Part shown: one piece after another, positions 51,092 through 58,987 of the stretch | How positions within the stretch are numbered: position 1 is the stretch's first letter | How the letters are laid out: each line of letters opens with the position of its first letter | Source of the DNA: Treponema sp. UBA6852 | GTDB taxonomy: Bacteria; Spirochaetota; Spirochaetia; Treponematales; Treponemataceae | Direction: 5' to 3' | Assembly (NCBI GenBank): GCA_002449305.1 | Contig: DKDI01000042.1 | Location: 1-64,000, forward strand | DNA length: 64,000 nucleotides | Position numbers and translations under genes: made by a program | The notes under the pieces: generated by a model | The model's database searches: none | Seen by the model: only the letters and a program-made list of their open reading frames with translations | Told to the model about the DNA's origin: nothing

Positions 51092-52264
51092 ATGAAAGAA
51101 CTTGAATTGAAATATGGCTGCAATCCGAATCAAAAGCCGGCTAGAGTTTACATGGAAAACGGAGAGCTTCCTGTAACTGTTGTAAATGGAAAGCCTGGCT
51201 ATATAAATTTGCTTGACGCGCTTAATGGCTGGCAGCTTGTAAAGGAATTAAAAGAAGCAACCGGCCTTCCTGCTGCAACATCTTTTAAGCATGTTTCTCC
51301 TGCCGGAGCTGCGGTTGGTCGCCCTTTGAGCAGCACACTTAAGCAGATTTATTACACTGATGATGTTGAGCTTACTCCTTTGGCGTGTGCTTATGCAAGA
51401 GCTCGCGGTGCAGACAGAATGTCTTCTTTTGGAGACTTTATTGCTCTTAGCGACAAATGCGACAAGGCAACTGCTCTTTTAATAAAGAAAGAAGTTTCCG
51501 ACGGAATAATTGCTCCGGGCTATGATGATGATGCTCTTGAAATTCTAAAGGCAAAGAAAAAAGGCGGATATTGCGTTCTTCAAATTGATGAAAACTATGT
51601 TCCTTCCGAAATAGAAAAGAAGCAAGTGTTTGGCGTAACTTTTGAACAGGGACACAATTTTATAAAACTTGATGATAATTGCTTAAAAAATATTGTAACA
51701 AAAAACAAGGCTCTCACAAAAGAAGAACGCGACAACCTTTTGATTTCCCTGATTATCTTAAAATACACCCAGTCCAACAGCGTCTGCTATGTAAAGGATG
51801 GCCAGGCAATTGGAATTGGAGCCGGGCAGCAGAGCCGCATTCACTGCACACGTCTTGCAGGCGACAAGGCAGACAAATGGTGGCTTAGACAGAGTCCGCA
51901 GGTTTTAAATTTAAAATTCAAAGCAGACATAAAAAGAGCAGATCGCGACAACACAATCGATGTTTATACAAGCGATGATTATGATGATGTTCTTGCTGAA
52001 GGAACATGGCAGAATTTCTTTGCGGAAAAGCCAGCAGTGTTTACACGTGAAGAGCGCAAGGCTTGGATTGCAAAAAATACAGATGTCGCAGTGGGCAGCG
52101 ATGCATTCTTCCCATTTGGAGACAACATTGAGCGTGCGCACAGAAGCGGAGTAAAAGTTATAGCTCAGCCGGGCGGCTCAATCCGCGATGATAATGTTAT
52201 TGAAACTTGCGACAAATACAACATGGTTATGGCGTTTACAGGAATCAGACTTTTCCATCACTAA
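51092..52264 (+). CDS. Stand-alone AICAR transformylase (PurH-type, lacks the IMP cyclohydrolase domain)
   Basis: A 390-residue protein that corresponds to only the transformylase half of PurH: the opening KYGCNPNQKPA, the catalytic SFKHVSPAGAAVG (Lys-His pair near 68-69) and the closing GDNIERAHRSGVKVIAQPGGS and the DKYNMVMAFTG. It would formylate AICAR to FAICAR. The methylglyoxal-synthase-like cyclohydrolase domain is absent, so IMP formation needs another enzyme (for example a PurO-like or separate cyclohydrolase). GGAG precedes the ATG at 51092, not the TTG at 51080. It follows the histidine gene, whose pathway releases AICAR, by 14 bases; the pairing makes metabolic sense. Confidence 0.9.
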   Translation: MKELELKYGCNPNQKPARVYMENGELPVTVVNGKPGYINLLDALNGWQLVKELKEATGLPAATSFKHVSPAGAAVGRPLSSTLKQIYYTDDVELTPLACAYARARGADRMSSFGDFIALSDKCDKATALLIKKEVSDGIIAPGYDDDALEILKAKKKGGYCVLQIDENYVPSEIEKKQVFGVTFEQGHNFIKLDDNCLKNIVTKNKALTKEERDNLLISLIILKYTQSNSVCYVKDGQAIGIGAGQQSRIHCTRLAGDKADKWWLRQSPQVLNLKFKADIKRADRDNTIDVYTSDDYDDVLAEGTWQNFFAEKPAVFTREERKAWIAKNTDVAVGSDAFFPFGDNIERAHRSGVKVIAQPGGSIRDDNVIETCDKYNMVMAFTGIRLFHH

Positions 52265-52269
52265 TGCTT

Positions 52270-52335
52270 TTTTTGTCATTTTCGTGGCGGGGCGAGTGTC
52301 ATTGCCCAGTTTGACTGGGTAATCTCTTGCTAAAT
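52270..52335. repeat. Dispersed palindromes
   Basis: TGTCATTTTCGTGGC followed by TGTCATTGCCCAGTTTGACTGGGTAATCTC: one diverged and one well-paired unit in the convergent spacer. Confidence 0.75.
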
Positions 52336-52411
52336 CTATTTTTAGGTTTAATATTGAGTTTTGACAATGAAAGTAAAATAACTTTTTTACAGGAATTCAG
52401 TATTCAACCTT

Positions 52412-53188
52412 TCAATTTTCCAGAATATCTACAAGATGGGAGCCTGCGCCTAAAAGTTCGGGGCGTTCAGCGTTGCAAATCTGATATTCAATGAATTTTT
52501 TAAAAGTTTCTTCTGTCATTGCGTTCAGTTGTTTGCGCATAAAGTCTGCAGGTCCGTCCGGAGAAAATATTTTTATCCTCTTTAATTCGCTTAGTTTGTT
52601 CAGCCGGTCAATATCTTCTAGGCGCACATAGTCGTAAAGTTCATTTTCTTTTGGAATTATGTGAAAGTCGTTAGAAATATTTTTGCTTTTTATAAGATCA
52701 GTAATTCTATTTTGCGCAAAGCAATATGAAAGAATGCTGTATTCGTTTAAAAGATACGCGGCAAAAATTGTTCCGCCTTTTTTTGTTATTCTGCGCGCTT
52801 CTTTTAAAGCTGTAAGTTTTTCTTTTTCTTTATGAAGATGATAAAGAGGACCAAAAACAATTGTCGCATCAAAAGTTTCATCTGGCAAAAAACTAAGGTC
52901 AAGAGCGTTTCCCGGCCAGCATTTTACGCGCTCGTGCTTGGACTCAAGTATTTCAAGATTATGTTTTACAAGCTCAACCGCCGTAACATCAAAGCCTTCT
53001 TTTGCAAGGGCAACTGAATACCTTCCTGTTCCGGCTCCAATGTCCGCAATCTTAAAAAGCCGTTTGTCTTGCGTAGGAAGAAAATCATGGATGTATTTCA
53101 TTGCGACGGCGAATTCAACTTTGCCGTGCCGCGTTAAAAGCCTGTTTTCTTCCTTGTGCTTATTGTAATGTTTTTCTATTTCTGTCAT
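52412..53188 (-). CDS. Class I SAM-dependent methyltransferase of unknown target
   Basis: A 258-residue Rossmann-fold methyltransferase. Motif I is ADIGAGTGRYSVALAKEG near 47-64, with an acidic VELVKHN stretch after it and FDATIVFGPLYHLHKEKEK near 104-122, the Methyltransf_11 type. There is no target-specific domain. The start at 53188 overlaps the end of lgt by 29 bases and has no ribosome site; a TTG at 53209 is the other possibility. It is read with lgt, but the two need not be related. Confidence 0.85.
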   Translation of the reverse strand: MTEIEKHYNKHKEENRLLTRHGKVEFAVAMKYIHDFLPTQDKRLFKIADIGAGTGRYSVALAKEGFDVTAVELVKHNLEILESKHERVKCWPGNALDLSFLPDETFDATIVFGPLYHLHKEKEKLTALKEARRITKKGGTIFAAYLLNEYSILSYCFAQNRITDLIKSKNISNDFHIIPKENELYDYVRLEDIDRLNKLSELKRIKIFSPDGPADFMRKQLNAMTEETFKKFIEYQICNAERPELLGAGSHLVDILEN

Positions 53189-54161
53189 TTTTTTTGTTAA
53201 GCATTGCAAGAATAAAAATCATAAGAATTCCGCCTGCAATCATCATAAGACAGAAAATTTGTCCTGTGCTAAGATTTAAAAGCGAAGTGTTTGTGTAGAT
53301 TGCAGCGTCTTTTGTTGCAGAAATTCTGTAGCCAATGTCTGCGTCAGGCTCGCGGAAATATTCTATAAAAAATCTTACAAAGCCGTAGCCAACCGTGTAG
53401 CACGCTGTAAGAAATCCGTCGAACGGTTTTTTCTTTCTTAGGCACCAAATAAGAAGAAAAAGCAAAAGTCCTTCAAAAAGAGCTTCGTAAAGCTGGCTTG
53501 GATGCCGCGGAAGATTTACAAGCTTTGCGCCGCCAAGAGACATTCCTATTGAAGAAGCAAATTCTTTTACCCAGTCTAAGCTTGAAGAAAAAGTTTCTGC
53601 GCGTGGAAAGACAATTCCCCAAGGAGCTTTTGTTATTCTGCCGTAAAGTTCTCCATTCATAAAGTTTCCGACTCGTCCAAAAGTGTAGCCAAGCGGAATT
53701 GCAACTGCCATTGCATCAATCCATTTGAGCGCAGGCTTTTTGTGTTTTTTGCACCAGATTAGCATTCCCACAAGTCCGCCGAGGAATCCGCCGTGATAGG
53801 ACATTCCCGCAAGACCTGTGAATCTTTTTGTTACTGTGTCGAACGGCCAGAAAATTAGCCAAGGCTTTTTCCAGTAAAGCCCGGAAGTATCATACACAAG
53901 CGTTGAAAAAATCCGCGCGCCTGCCAAAAGAAAAATAATTCCGAATGCAATAAAGCTGAAAATATCATCTTCCGTAGTTTTTGAATCTGGCGTGTCCAAT
54001 GCGCCTTCACGCTGAATTTTCCGCAGAATATAAAAAGCTGTTCCAAATGCGATTATGTACATAAGACCGTACCAGCGCACAAGTCCCAAAAGCGGAACTC
54101 CGGGAAAAAGCTCCGGATGAATCCAAGACGGATATTTTATATATAAAAGAGAATTTAGCAT
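53160..54161 (-). CDS. lgt: Prolipoprotein diacylglyceryl transferase
   Basis: Transfers diacylglycerol from phosphatidylglycerol to the lipobox cysteine of prolipoproteins in the inner membrane. Seven membrane segments and the family motifs are visible, including LVRWYGLMYI near 27-36 and the essential stretch YGRITKAPWGIVFPRAE with the GRVGNFMNGELYGR signature near 160-173, and the HPSQLYEALFEG segment. The 333-residue length is a little above E. coli Lgt. It supports the lipoprotein calls elsewhere in the window. The gene begins 6 bases after the MinD-like gene. Confidence 0.94.
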   Translation of the reverse strand: MLNSLLYIKYPSWIHPELFPGVPLLGLVRWYGLMYIIAFGTAFYILRKIQREGALDTPDSKTTEDDIFSFIAFGIIFLLAGARIFSTLVYDTSGLYWKKPWLIFWPFDTVTKRFTGLAGMSYHGGFLGGLVGMLIWCKKHKKPALKWIDAMAVAIPLGYTFGRVGNFMNGELYGRITKAPWGIVFPRAETFSSSLDWVKEFASSIGMSLGGAKLVNLPRHPSQLYEALFEGLLLFLLIWCLRKKKPFDGFLTACYTVGYGFVRFFIEYFREPDADIGYRISATKDAAIYTNTSLLNLSTGQIFCLMMIAGGILMIFILAMLNKKNDRNRKTLQ

Positions 54162-54167
54162 TTTGTC

Positions 54168-55319
54168 TTACACCTTGAAGCCTTTTGCCGCTGCTTCCAG
54201 AAGTTTTTTCTTTAATAGATTGTTTTCGTTTTTTAACCTTGTAAGCTCGTATTGCTGCTGCTTTAAAGTTTCTGCAAGTTCCCCGGCAGTAAGCGCGCCA
54301 GTTCCTGCAAGCTCTTCTATGTAAGCCATTTTTTGCCCAAAGTCGTCATTGGCTTCTTCTGTGGCAATTTCAAATGAAGTGTCTGAAGCCTGGGTTATGT
54401 CATAGCTGTCGTCAAACTTTAAAGTTTCGGACTGAATTATTTTTTCTGCAATTCTGTAGATTGCCTGGCCTATAATTGACTGCGGCTTGTAAGCAATGAC
54501 TGGCAGTCTTGAAGAAAGAGCCTTGTCCTGCAAAGTGTCGCGGTAGATTACGCCAAGATGATCCAAGTCCAAGTCCAAATACTGCTGGCATGAACGGCGG
54601 ATTCTTTGCGCTCTGTCTGCGTCTTTTGGGTCATCTATCATATTAAGCACGAGCCGCGGATGAAATTCATTTATACGCTTTTTGAACAATGCAGTTCCTT
54701 CCGGGTCTTCTTTTTCAAGAATTTCAACAAGCTTTGGAATATAAAGCCTCTGGAGCGAAAGCGAATCTTTTTTTAGCGACTCAAGATATTTGTAGCCTGC
54801 GCTTCCTTTCTTAAAAGTATTGTACATCATGCGGAACATTACATTCTTAAGAAAAAGATAGCCGTTCAATGTGGCGGTAACAGTCGGAGCTGTAACAACA
54901 ATTCCCTGCGGAGAAAGAAGAAACATATCAAGAATTGTAAGATGGGTTCCTGCTCCCAAGTCCAAAATCAGATAGTCGAATTTAGATTCCTGTTTATTGA
55001 AGCTTTTTATAAGCTCGTTTTTCTGGCTGACTTTTAGTGAAGTAAGCCCAGGAATTTCAGAATCGCCTGCAATAAAACTTACATTGTCGTAGTCTGTTGG
55101 GCAAATTATGTCTTCAAACTTGCTTTCGCCTGTAAGGAATGTGCCGACTCCTGCCTTTGGGTTAGGATGGCCTATTACAAGATGAAGGTTTGAAGCTCCC
55201 AAATCCAAATCAATGAGAAGAACTTTTTTGCCTGCCTGTCCTAGGGCAATTGCAAGGTTTGCGCTTAAAAGGCTTTTTCCAACGCCGCCTTTGCCGCTTG
55301 CTACTGGAATAATCTGCAT
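54168..55319 (-). CDS. MinD/ParA-family ATPase
   Basis: A 383-residue deviant Walker ATPase. The motif SGKGGVGKS is at about 8-16, followed by DLDLGASNLH near 38-47 and a YLILDLGAGTH stretch near 125. It is longer than MinD because of an approximately 60-residue C-terminal coiled coil (KQQQYELTRLKNENNLLKKK). The closest type is the FlhG/YlxH or unnamed MinD-like group that spirochaetes use in cell-pole or flagellar placement; the specific partner is not in the window. TACAAT ends exactly 7 bases before the ATG, so the transcript may be leaderless. Confidence 0.85.
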   Translation of the reverse strand: MQIIPVASGKGGVGKSLLSANLAIALGQAGKKVLLIDLDLGASNLHLVIGHPNPKAGVGTFLTGESKFEDIICPTDYDNVSFIAGDSEIPGLTSLKVSQKNELIKSFNKQESKFDYLILDLGAGTHLTILDMFLLSPQGIVVTAPTVTATLNGYLFLKNVMFRMMYNTFKKGSAGYKYLESLKKDSLSLQRLYIPKLVEILEKEDPEGTALFKKRINEFHPRLVLNMIDDPKDADRAQRIRRSCQQYLDLDLDHLGVIYRDTLQDKALSSRLPVIAYKPQSIIGQAIYRIAEKIIQSETLKFDDSYDITQASDTSFEIATEEANDDFGQKMAYIEELAGTGALTAGELAETLKQQQYELTRLKNENNLLKKKLLEAAAKGFKV

Positions 55320-55325
55320 AATGCA

Positions 55326-55331
55326 ATTGTA
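55326..55331 (-). promoter_or_regulatory. -10 hexamer of the MinD-like gene (leaderless type)
   Basis: TACAAT on the minus strand ends 7 bases before the ATG at 55319. The -35 region (TTTAAA at a 17-base spacing) is weak. Confidence 0.5.
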
Positions 55332-55478
55332 TCATAGAATACTTTGATTTTAAAGACAGAGTTTAAAAAATAGACCTGGTAAATCTTGTTGCGCAGTCTG
55401 CTTACTATTTTCTTGCGTAACTTTTTTAGAAATGTTAAATTTCAATCAGTGAGAGATGAATCATTTATGGAAGAATAT

Positions 55479-56201
55479 ATGAAAAAGATTGTTTTTTTTG
55501 TCTGCCTAGTTTTTAGTTTTGCTTGTTTTGCTCAGGCTCCTGATTTTAACCTTGATGCTGAAAATGCGTTTGTCCTTGATGCCAATTCTATAGCTGGAAA
55601 AGCAAGAGAAGATGTAAAGCTTATAAACGAAACAGACGAGCAGCTTGGCTTTGAAGTTTACTATTATGACAATAAAAATAATTCCTGGCAGTTTTACGGA
55701 AGAGCATTCTTAAAGGGTTTTTACGATTCAGAAGATGTTGATTCCCGCATGGAAGACCGCATTGCTCAAATACAGTATTTTGCTGTAGTTCCTAAAAATA
55801 ACAAAGTTTACAACTACCGTGCGCAAAAAATTGACAATGACCTTTGCATTTTTGTAATGCCGGATTCCGAATTTGATTTTGAAAAGGAGCTTGAATCTGC
55901 CTTTGTAATTGATTCAGACAATATAAAAGGAAGATTTTATGACGAAATAGAATTTGTAAATCTTACTGATGATTATGGAATTTCATTTGTTGTCTATGCT
56001 TCAGATTATAAAGATAAAGGCTGGAAAAAAGCCGGCGGTGTTACTCTGCAAGAATATAATGATTCAGAAGACTTGGAATCTCCTATTGAAAAAACACTTC
56101 GTAATTTTAGATACTTTGCAATTGTCTCAAAAAACGGAAAAGACTACAATTTTGAAGCAAGAAAACAAAAAGGCGACCTTGTTATATTTGTAAGAAATTA
56201 G
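55479..56201 (+). CDS. Secreted protein with two copies of an unknown domain
   Basis: A 240-residue exported protein. Residues 1-19 form a signal peptide (IVFFVCLVFSFACFAQA, cleaved after AQA). The rest is two copies of a domain of about 105 residues (about 25-128 and 134-240). Each copy has a start like ESAFVIDSDNI or NAFVLDANSI, a middle YDSEDV or YNDSEDLES, and an end with YFAVV or YFAIVSKNGKDYNFEARK. The copies share order and many aromatic residues but little exact identity, so the duplication is old. I recognise no family. GGAAGA precedes the ATG at 55479. Confidence 0.8.
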   Translation: MKKIVFFVCLVFSFACFAQAPDFNLDAENAFVLDANSIAGKAREDVKLINETDEQLGFEVYYYDNKNNSWQFYGRAFLKGFYDSEDVDSRMEDRIAQIQYFAVVPKNNKVYNYRAQKIDNDLCIFVMPDSEFDFEKELESAFVIDSDNIKGRFYDEIEFVNLTDDYGISFVVYASDYKDKGWKKAGGVTLQEYNDSEDLESPIEKTLRNFRYFAIVSKNGKDYNFEARKQKGDLVIFVRN

Positions 56202-56245
56202 CGCATTCATTTCTGCCACTAAAATAGAAGAACGCATTTAAAAAC

Positions 56246-56274
56246 TTGACAGATATTTATAGCGTATGTAGTAT
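56246..56274 (+). promoter_or_regulatory. Promoter of brnTA (leaderless type) with a direct repeat
   Basis: TTGACA at 56246-56251, a 17-base spacer, TAGTAT at 56269-56274, then six bases to the ATG at 56281. Two copies of GTATGTA (56264-56277) overlap the -10 and could bind the antitoxin. Confidence 0.8.
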
Positions 56275-56280
56275 GTAAAT

Positions 56281-56565
56281 ATGATTTATGAATGGGACAA
56301 TAAAAAGAATGAATATAACAAGAAAAATCATGATGGAATCAGTTTTGAATTTGCTGTCCGTGTTTTTCTTGATGAAAAACGTATTGAAAAATACGACAGT
56401 AGCCATTCAACAGATACAGAAGATCGTTGGAATGTAATCGGAATGGTTGACGACATTCTTTTTGTTGTGTACACGGAACGCAATGACAGGACTCGTATTA
56501 TTTCTGCTAGAAAAGCGACAAAGGAGGAAACAGATGAATACTATGACGACTATGACCTTAGATGA
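56281..56565 (+). CDS. brnT: BrnT-family toxin (type II toxin-antitoxin)
   Basis: A 94-residue ribonuclease-type toxin. The BrnT/DUF497 pattern is clear: YEWDNKKNEYNKKNHDGISFEFA near 3-25, then a VFLDEKRIEKYD stretch and a closing RTRIISARKATKEE. Characterised members cut RNA and stop translation when not bound to BrnA. It starts at 56281, 7 bases after the promoter -10. The antitoxin gene begins before the toxin stops (32-base overlap), the usual toxin-first order. Confidence 0.9.
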   Translation: MIYEWDNKKNEYNKKNHDGISFEFAVRVFLDEKRIEKYDSSHSTDTEDRWNVIGMVDDILFVVYTERNDRTRIISARKATKEETDEYYDDYDLR

Positions 56566-56845
56566 GTTGAAAAAACTTCCGCCACTTACAGAGGCTGAAA
56601 AAGCGATTATAAGAAATGCTCGTGCGACACCTGCTGAAGATTGCCCTGCGATGACAAAAGAAGAATTAAAGGAATTTCAGCCGTGGTATAAAAAAATAAA
56701 AAAAACAGTTACTATAAATCTTGATTCGGGGGCGATTTCTTATTTCAAGGAGCTTGCGGAAGAGACAGGTATTTCTTACCAGAATCTTATAAACCTTTAT
56801 CTTGTTCAGTGCGCAAAAGAAAAGAAGCGTCCTGTTTTTGCATAA
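56534..56845 (+). CDS. brnA: BrnA-family antitoxin
   Basis: A 103-residue antitoxin. The N-terminal 65 residues include a toxin-binding stretch, and the C-terminal TVTINLDSGAISYFKELAEETGISYQNLINLYL is the ribbon-helix-helix DNA-binding part. AAGGAGG sits just before the ATG at 56534, which overlaps the end of brnT. Autoregulation of the operon is expected from the family. Confidence 0.88.
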   Translation: MNTMTTMTLDELKKLPPLTEAEKAIIRNARATPAEDCPAMTKEELKEFQPWYKKIKKTVTINLDSGAISYFKELAEETGISYQNLINLYLVQCAKEKKRPVFA

Positions 56846-56873
56846 TGTTAAATAATTTTATTGTACGGCGAAA

Positions 56874-57650
56874 ATGAAAAATGAAATAATAACGGTCTTG
56901 AATGAATATAATTCTCTTGGAATAAATCAGCAACTTGATTACGATAAGTTTTATTTATATTCGATAATTACACATTCAACAGCGATTGAAGGCTCTACGA
57001 TTACGGAAATTGAAAATCAGGTTTTGTTTGACAACGGAATTTCTTGTTCAAAGCCTATTTCAGAGCAGCTTATGAATCTTGACCTAAAAAAAGCGTATGA
57101 GCAGAGCTTTGATTTTGCAAAAAAACACGAAAAAATAACAGTTGGTTTTCTTTGTTCTCTTTCTGAAACTTTAATGAAAAATACAGGCTCCTCTTATAAT
57201 ACAGTTGCAGGTTCTTTTTCTTCTGCAAAAGGAGAATTAAGGCTTTTGAATGTAAGTGCTGGGCGCGGCGGAAAATCTTATCTTGCTTGGCAAAAAGTTC
57301 CTGACAAGCTTCAAGAATTCTGCGGCTGGCTCAATGAAGAACTTGAAGAAACTTATTCAGATGACATTGAAAACGCATATAAATTAAGTTTTGAATCTCA
57401 TTTTAGGCTTGCTTCAATTCATCCTTGGGCAGACGGAAACGGAAGAATGAGCCGTTTGCTTATGAATATGGTTCAATATGAAAAAAATCTTGTTCCATCG
57501 ATTGTAAAAAAAGAAAGACGTGCTGAATATATAAAGGCAATTTCCGAAAGCCAAGACGCCGAAGATTCTGCAAGCTTCATTGACTTTATGTTTAATCAGC
57601 ATATTCAAAATCTAAAGCAGCAAATTGAAGAATACAAAAGAAGTTTATGA
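56874..57650 (+). CDS. Fic-domain protein with its own inhibitory motif
   Basis: A 258-residue Fic protein. The catalytic HPWADGNGRMSR is at 183-194 with H183, matching HxFx(D/E)GNGRxxR except that Trp replaces Phe. An N-terminal STAIEG at 35-40 fits the (S/T)xxxE(G/N) inhibitory helix of class II Fic proteins, so it is probably autoinhibited. Family members transfer AMP from ATP to proteins. It lies 28 bases after brnA and overlaps the deacetylase gene by 4 bases, so all four may share one transcript. No separate antitoxin is seen. Confidence 0.9.
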   Translation: MKNEIITVLNEYNSLGINQQLDYDKFYLYSIITHSTAIEGSTITEIENQVLFDNGISCSKPISEQLMNLDLKKAYEQSFDFAKKHEKITVGFLCSLSETLMKNTGSSYNTVAGSFSSAKGELRLLNVSAGRGGKSYLAWQKVPDKLQEFCGWLNEELEETYSDDIENAYKLSFESHFRLASIHPWADGNGRMSRLLMNMVQYEKNLVPSIVKKERRAEYIKAISESQDAEDSASFIDFMFNQHIQNLKQQIEEYKRSL

Positions 57651-58258
57651 AGCATATAACGCTTTCGTTTGATGACGGACCTAATGCAAATGTTATGTCA
57701 GATATGCTGGATGTTCTTGAATTTAATAGGATTCCTGCGTCATTTTTTTTAGTCGGAAACAAAATCAATGAAGAGTCTGCAAAAGTTGTAAGGCGCGCAT
57801 TTAAAATGGGATGCGACATTCAAAATCATTCGTTTACGCATTCCGATATGTCAAAAATGAGCATTGCCATGATTCAGGACGAATATGAAAAAACTGAATC
57901 CCTTATAGAAAAGTGCATCGGCAAAAGAAGTGAATTTTTCCGTCCGCCTTATATCAGTGTAAGCGTCAATATGTACAAAGCTATAAAAGTTCCCTTTATT
58001 GGCGGAAAAGGCTATGAGGACTGGCTTCCTGAAATTACTGCTGAACAAAGAACTGAGCGTATTTTAAAATCTGCGGAAGATGGGCAGATTGTGCTTCTTC
58101 ACGTAATGGAAGAAAATTATGCTACAGTTCAGGCTGTTAAGTCCGCCATTCCAGTTTTAAAATCCCGCGGCTATGAATTTGTAAACCTGATAGAACTTTT
58201 TAGGATAAAGAATATAAATCCTTGTATTCCATTGCATATTTGGACAACAGTAAAATAG
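57647..58258 (+). CDS. Polysaccharide deacetylase (NodB/CE4) without a signal peptide
   Basis: A 203-residue CE4-type deacetylase. The five motifs are in place: TFDDGP-like SFDDGP with D9/D10, HSFTH at 61-65, RPPY at 99-102, a later short motif, and LLH at 150-152. There is no export signal or membrane segment, unusual because most members act on peptidoglycan or chitin outside the cell. Its ATG overlaps the fic stop (ATGA), so translation is coupled. A role with the Fic protein is not evident. Confidence 0.87.
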   Translation: MKHITLSFDDGPNANVMSDMLDVLEFNRIPASFFLVGNKINEESAKVVRRAFKMGCDIQNHSFTHSDMSKMSIAMIQDEYEKTESLIEKCIGKRSEFFRPPYISVSVNMYKAIKVPFIGGKGYEDWLPEITAEQRTERILKSAEDGQIVLLHVMEENYATVQAVKSAIPVLKSRGYEFVNLIELFRIKNINPCIPLHIWTTVK

Positions 58259-58623
58259 AATAGATTTTGCTTTGTTTTTCCACACTGATTAGAAAAAACT
58301 AACGATTTTTTTTATTTATTGCGTTTTCAACAGAAAATTCAATAAATTTTTGCCAAAAAGTTGTTTTTTGAAATTTATTCATTATAATGTAAGACAGGTT
58401 CTTGAAAAGTTGGTTATAACAGAGATTCCCACATCAAGTGTGGGAATGACAGGAAAATTCAAGTACGACAATGACAGAGAGATGAAACAACTGCGGGAAT
58501 GACATGAAAATGTTGGGAAAGTTGTCATTTTCGGGCTTGCCCCTACGATGTTTCTGACAGAAACTCGGGTGATAATCCGATGGCAAGATTGATAACTGAG
58601 TTTGGTATGCAAACATCGCAGTC

Positions 58624-58707
58624 TCAAGCACGGTAATGACAGCCTTGTTAGCATAGGAATAACTGTTTAATAGCTGTTTTTATAAAAACTCGGCATTCGA
58701 CCTATAA
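58624..58707 (+). repeat. Long dispersed repeat, copy A
   Basis: Matches 18693-18776 in inverted orientation over about 84 bases with roughly eight differences. It consists of one arm of a palindrome (TCAAGCACGGTAATGACA) and a conserved tail (CCTTGTTAGCATAGGAATAA, then ACTCGGCATTCGACC). Confidence 0.85.
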
Positions 58708-58975
58708 GTATGTAATTATTATGCTCAAAAGACATACTTTAATTTCATTGCAAAGGATAAAGTTTTCCTTTCAAAGTTTTTCAATCCACAGTTGGTTTAT
58801 AAATTAGAATTTCAGGCTAATTAATTATGCAATTGAAAACTTAAGAGCGATATTGTAATATAATTGATGATTGATTTGCAATGTTTTCAATGTTCTGTCC
58901 AGCATCCATTCTCAACATTAACATGAGCATCTGAAAGTTCAATGTTTTTTAATGCATTTTCAATTACGGTTTTTA

Positions 58976-58981
58976 TATAGT
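58976..58981 (+). promoter_or_regulatory. -10 hexamer of the envelope operon (leaderless type)
   Basis: TATAGT ends 7 bases before the ATG at 58988; the -35 is weak. Confidence 0.5.
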
Positions 58982-58987
58982 TAAAAA

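Larger units (their letters stand above)
58259..58987. other. 729-base spacer dominated by dispersed repeats
   Basis: No protein gene is supported. The segment has a TTGTTT-16-TATAAT promoter-like sequence at 58361-58388, a clean palindrome ATTCCCACA-TCAAG-TGTGGGAATGACA near 58426-58452, several decayed units, a long-range inverted pair CGATGTTT/AAACATCG (58546-58553 with 58611-58618), and the 84-bp element at 58624-58707. The last 280 bases are A/T-rich with no clear feature except the promoter of the next gene. Confidence 0.7.

Noticed and set aside
58361..58388. A small RNA gene started by TTGTTT-16-TATAAT in the long spacer
   Set aside because: The hexamers fit, but there is no terminator at a suitable distance and the region is made of decayed repeats; without transcript data it cannot be supported.
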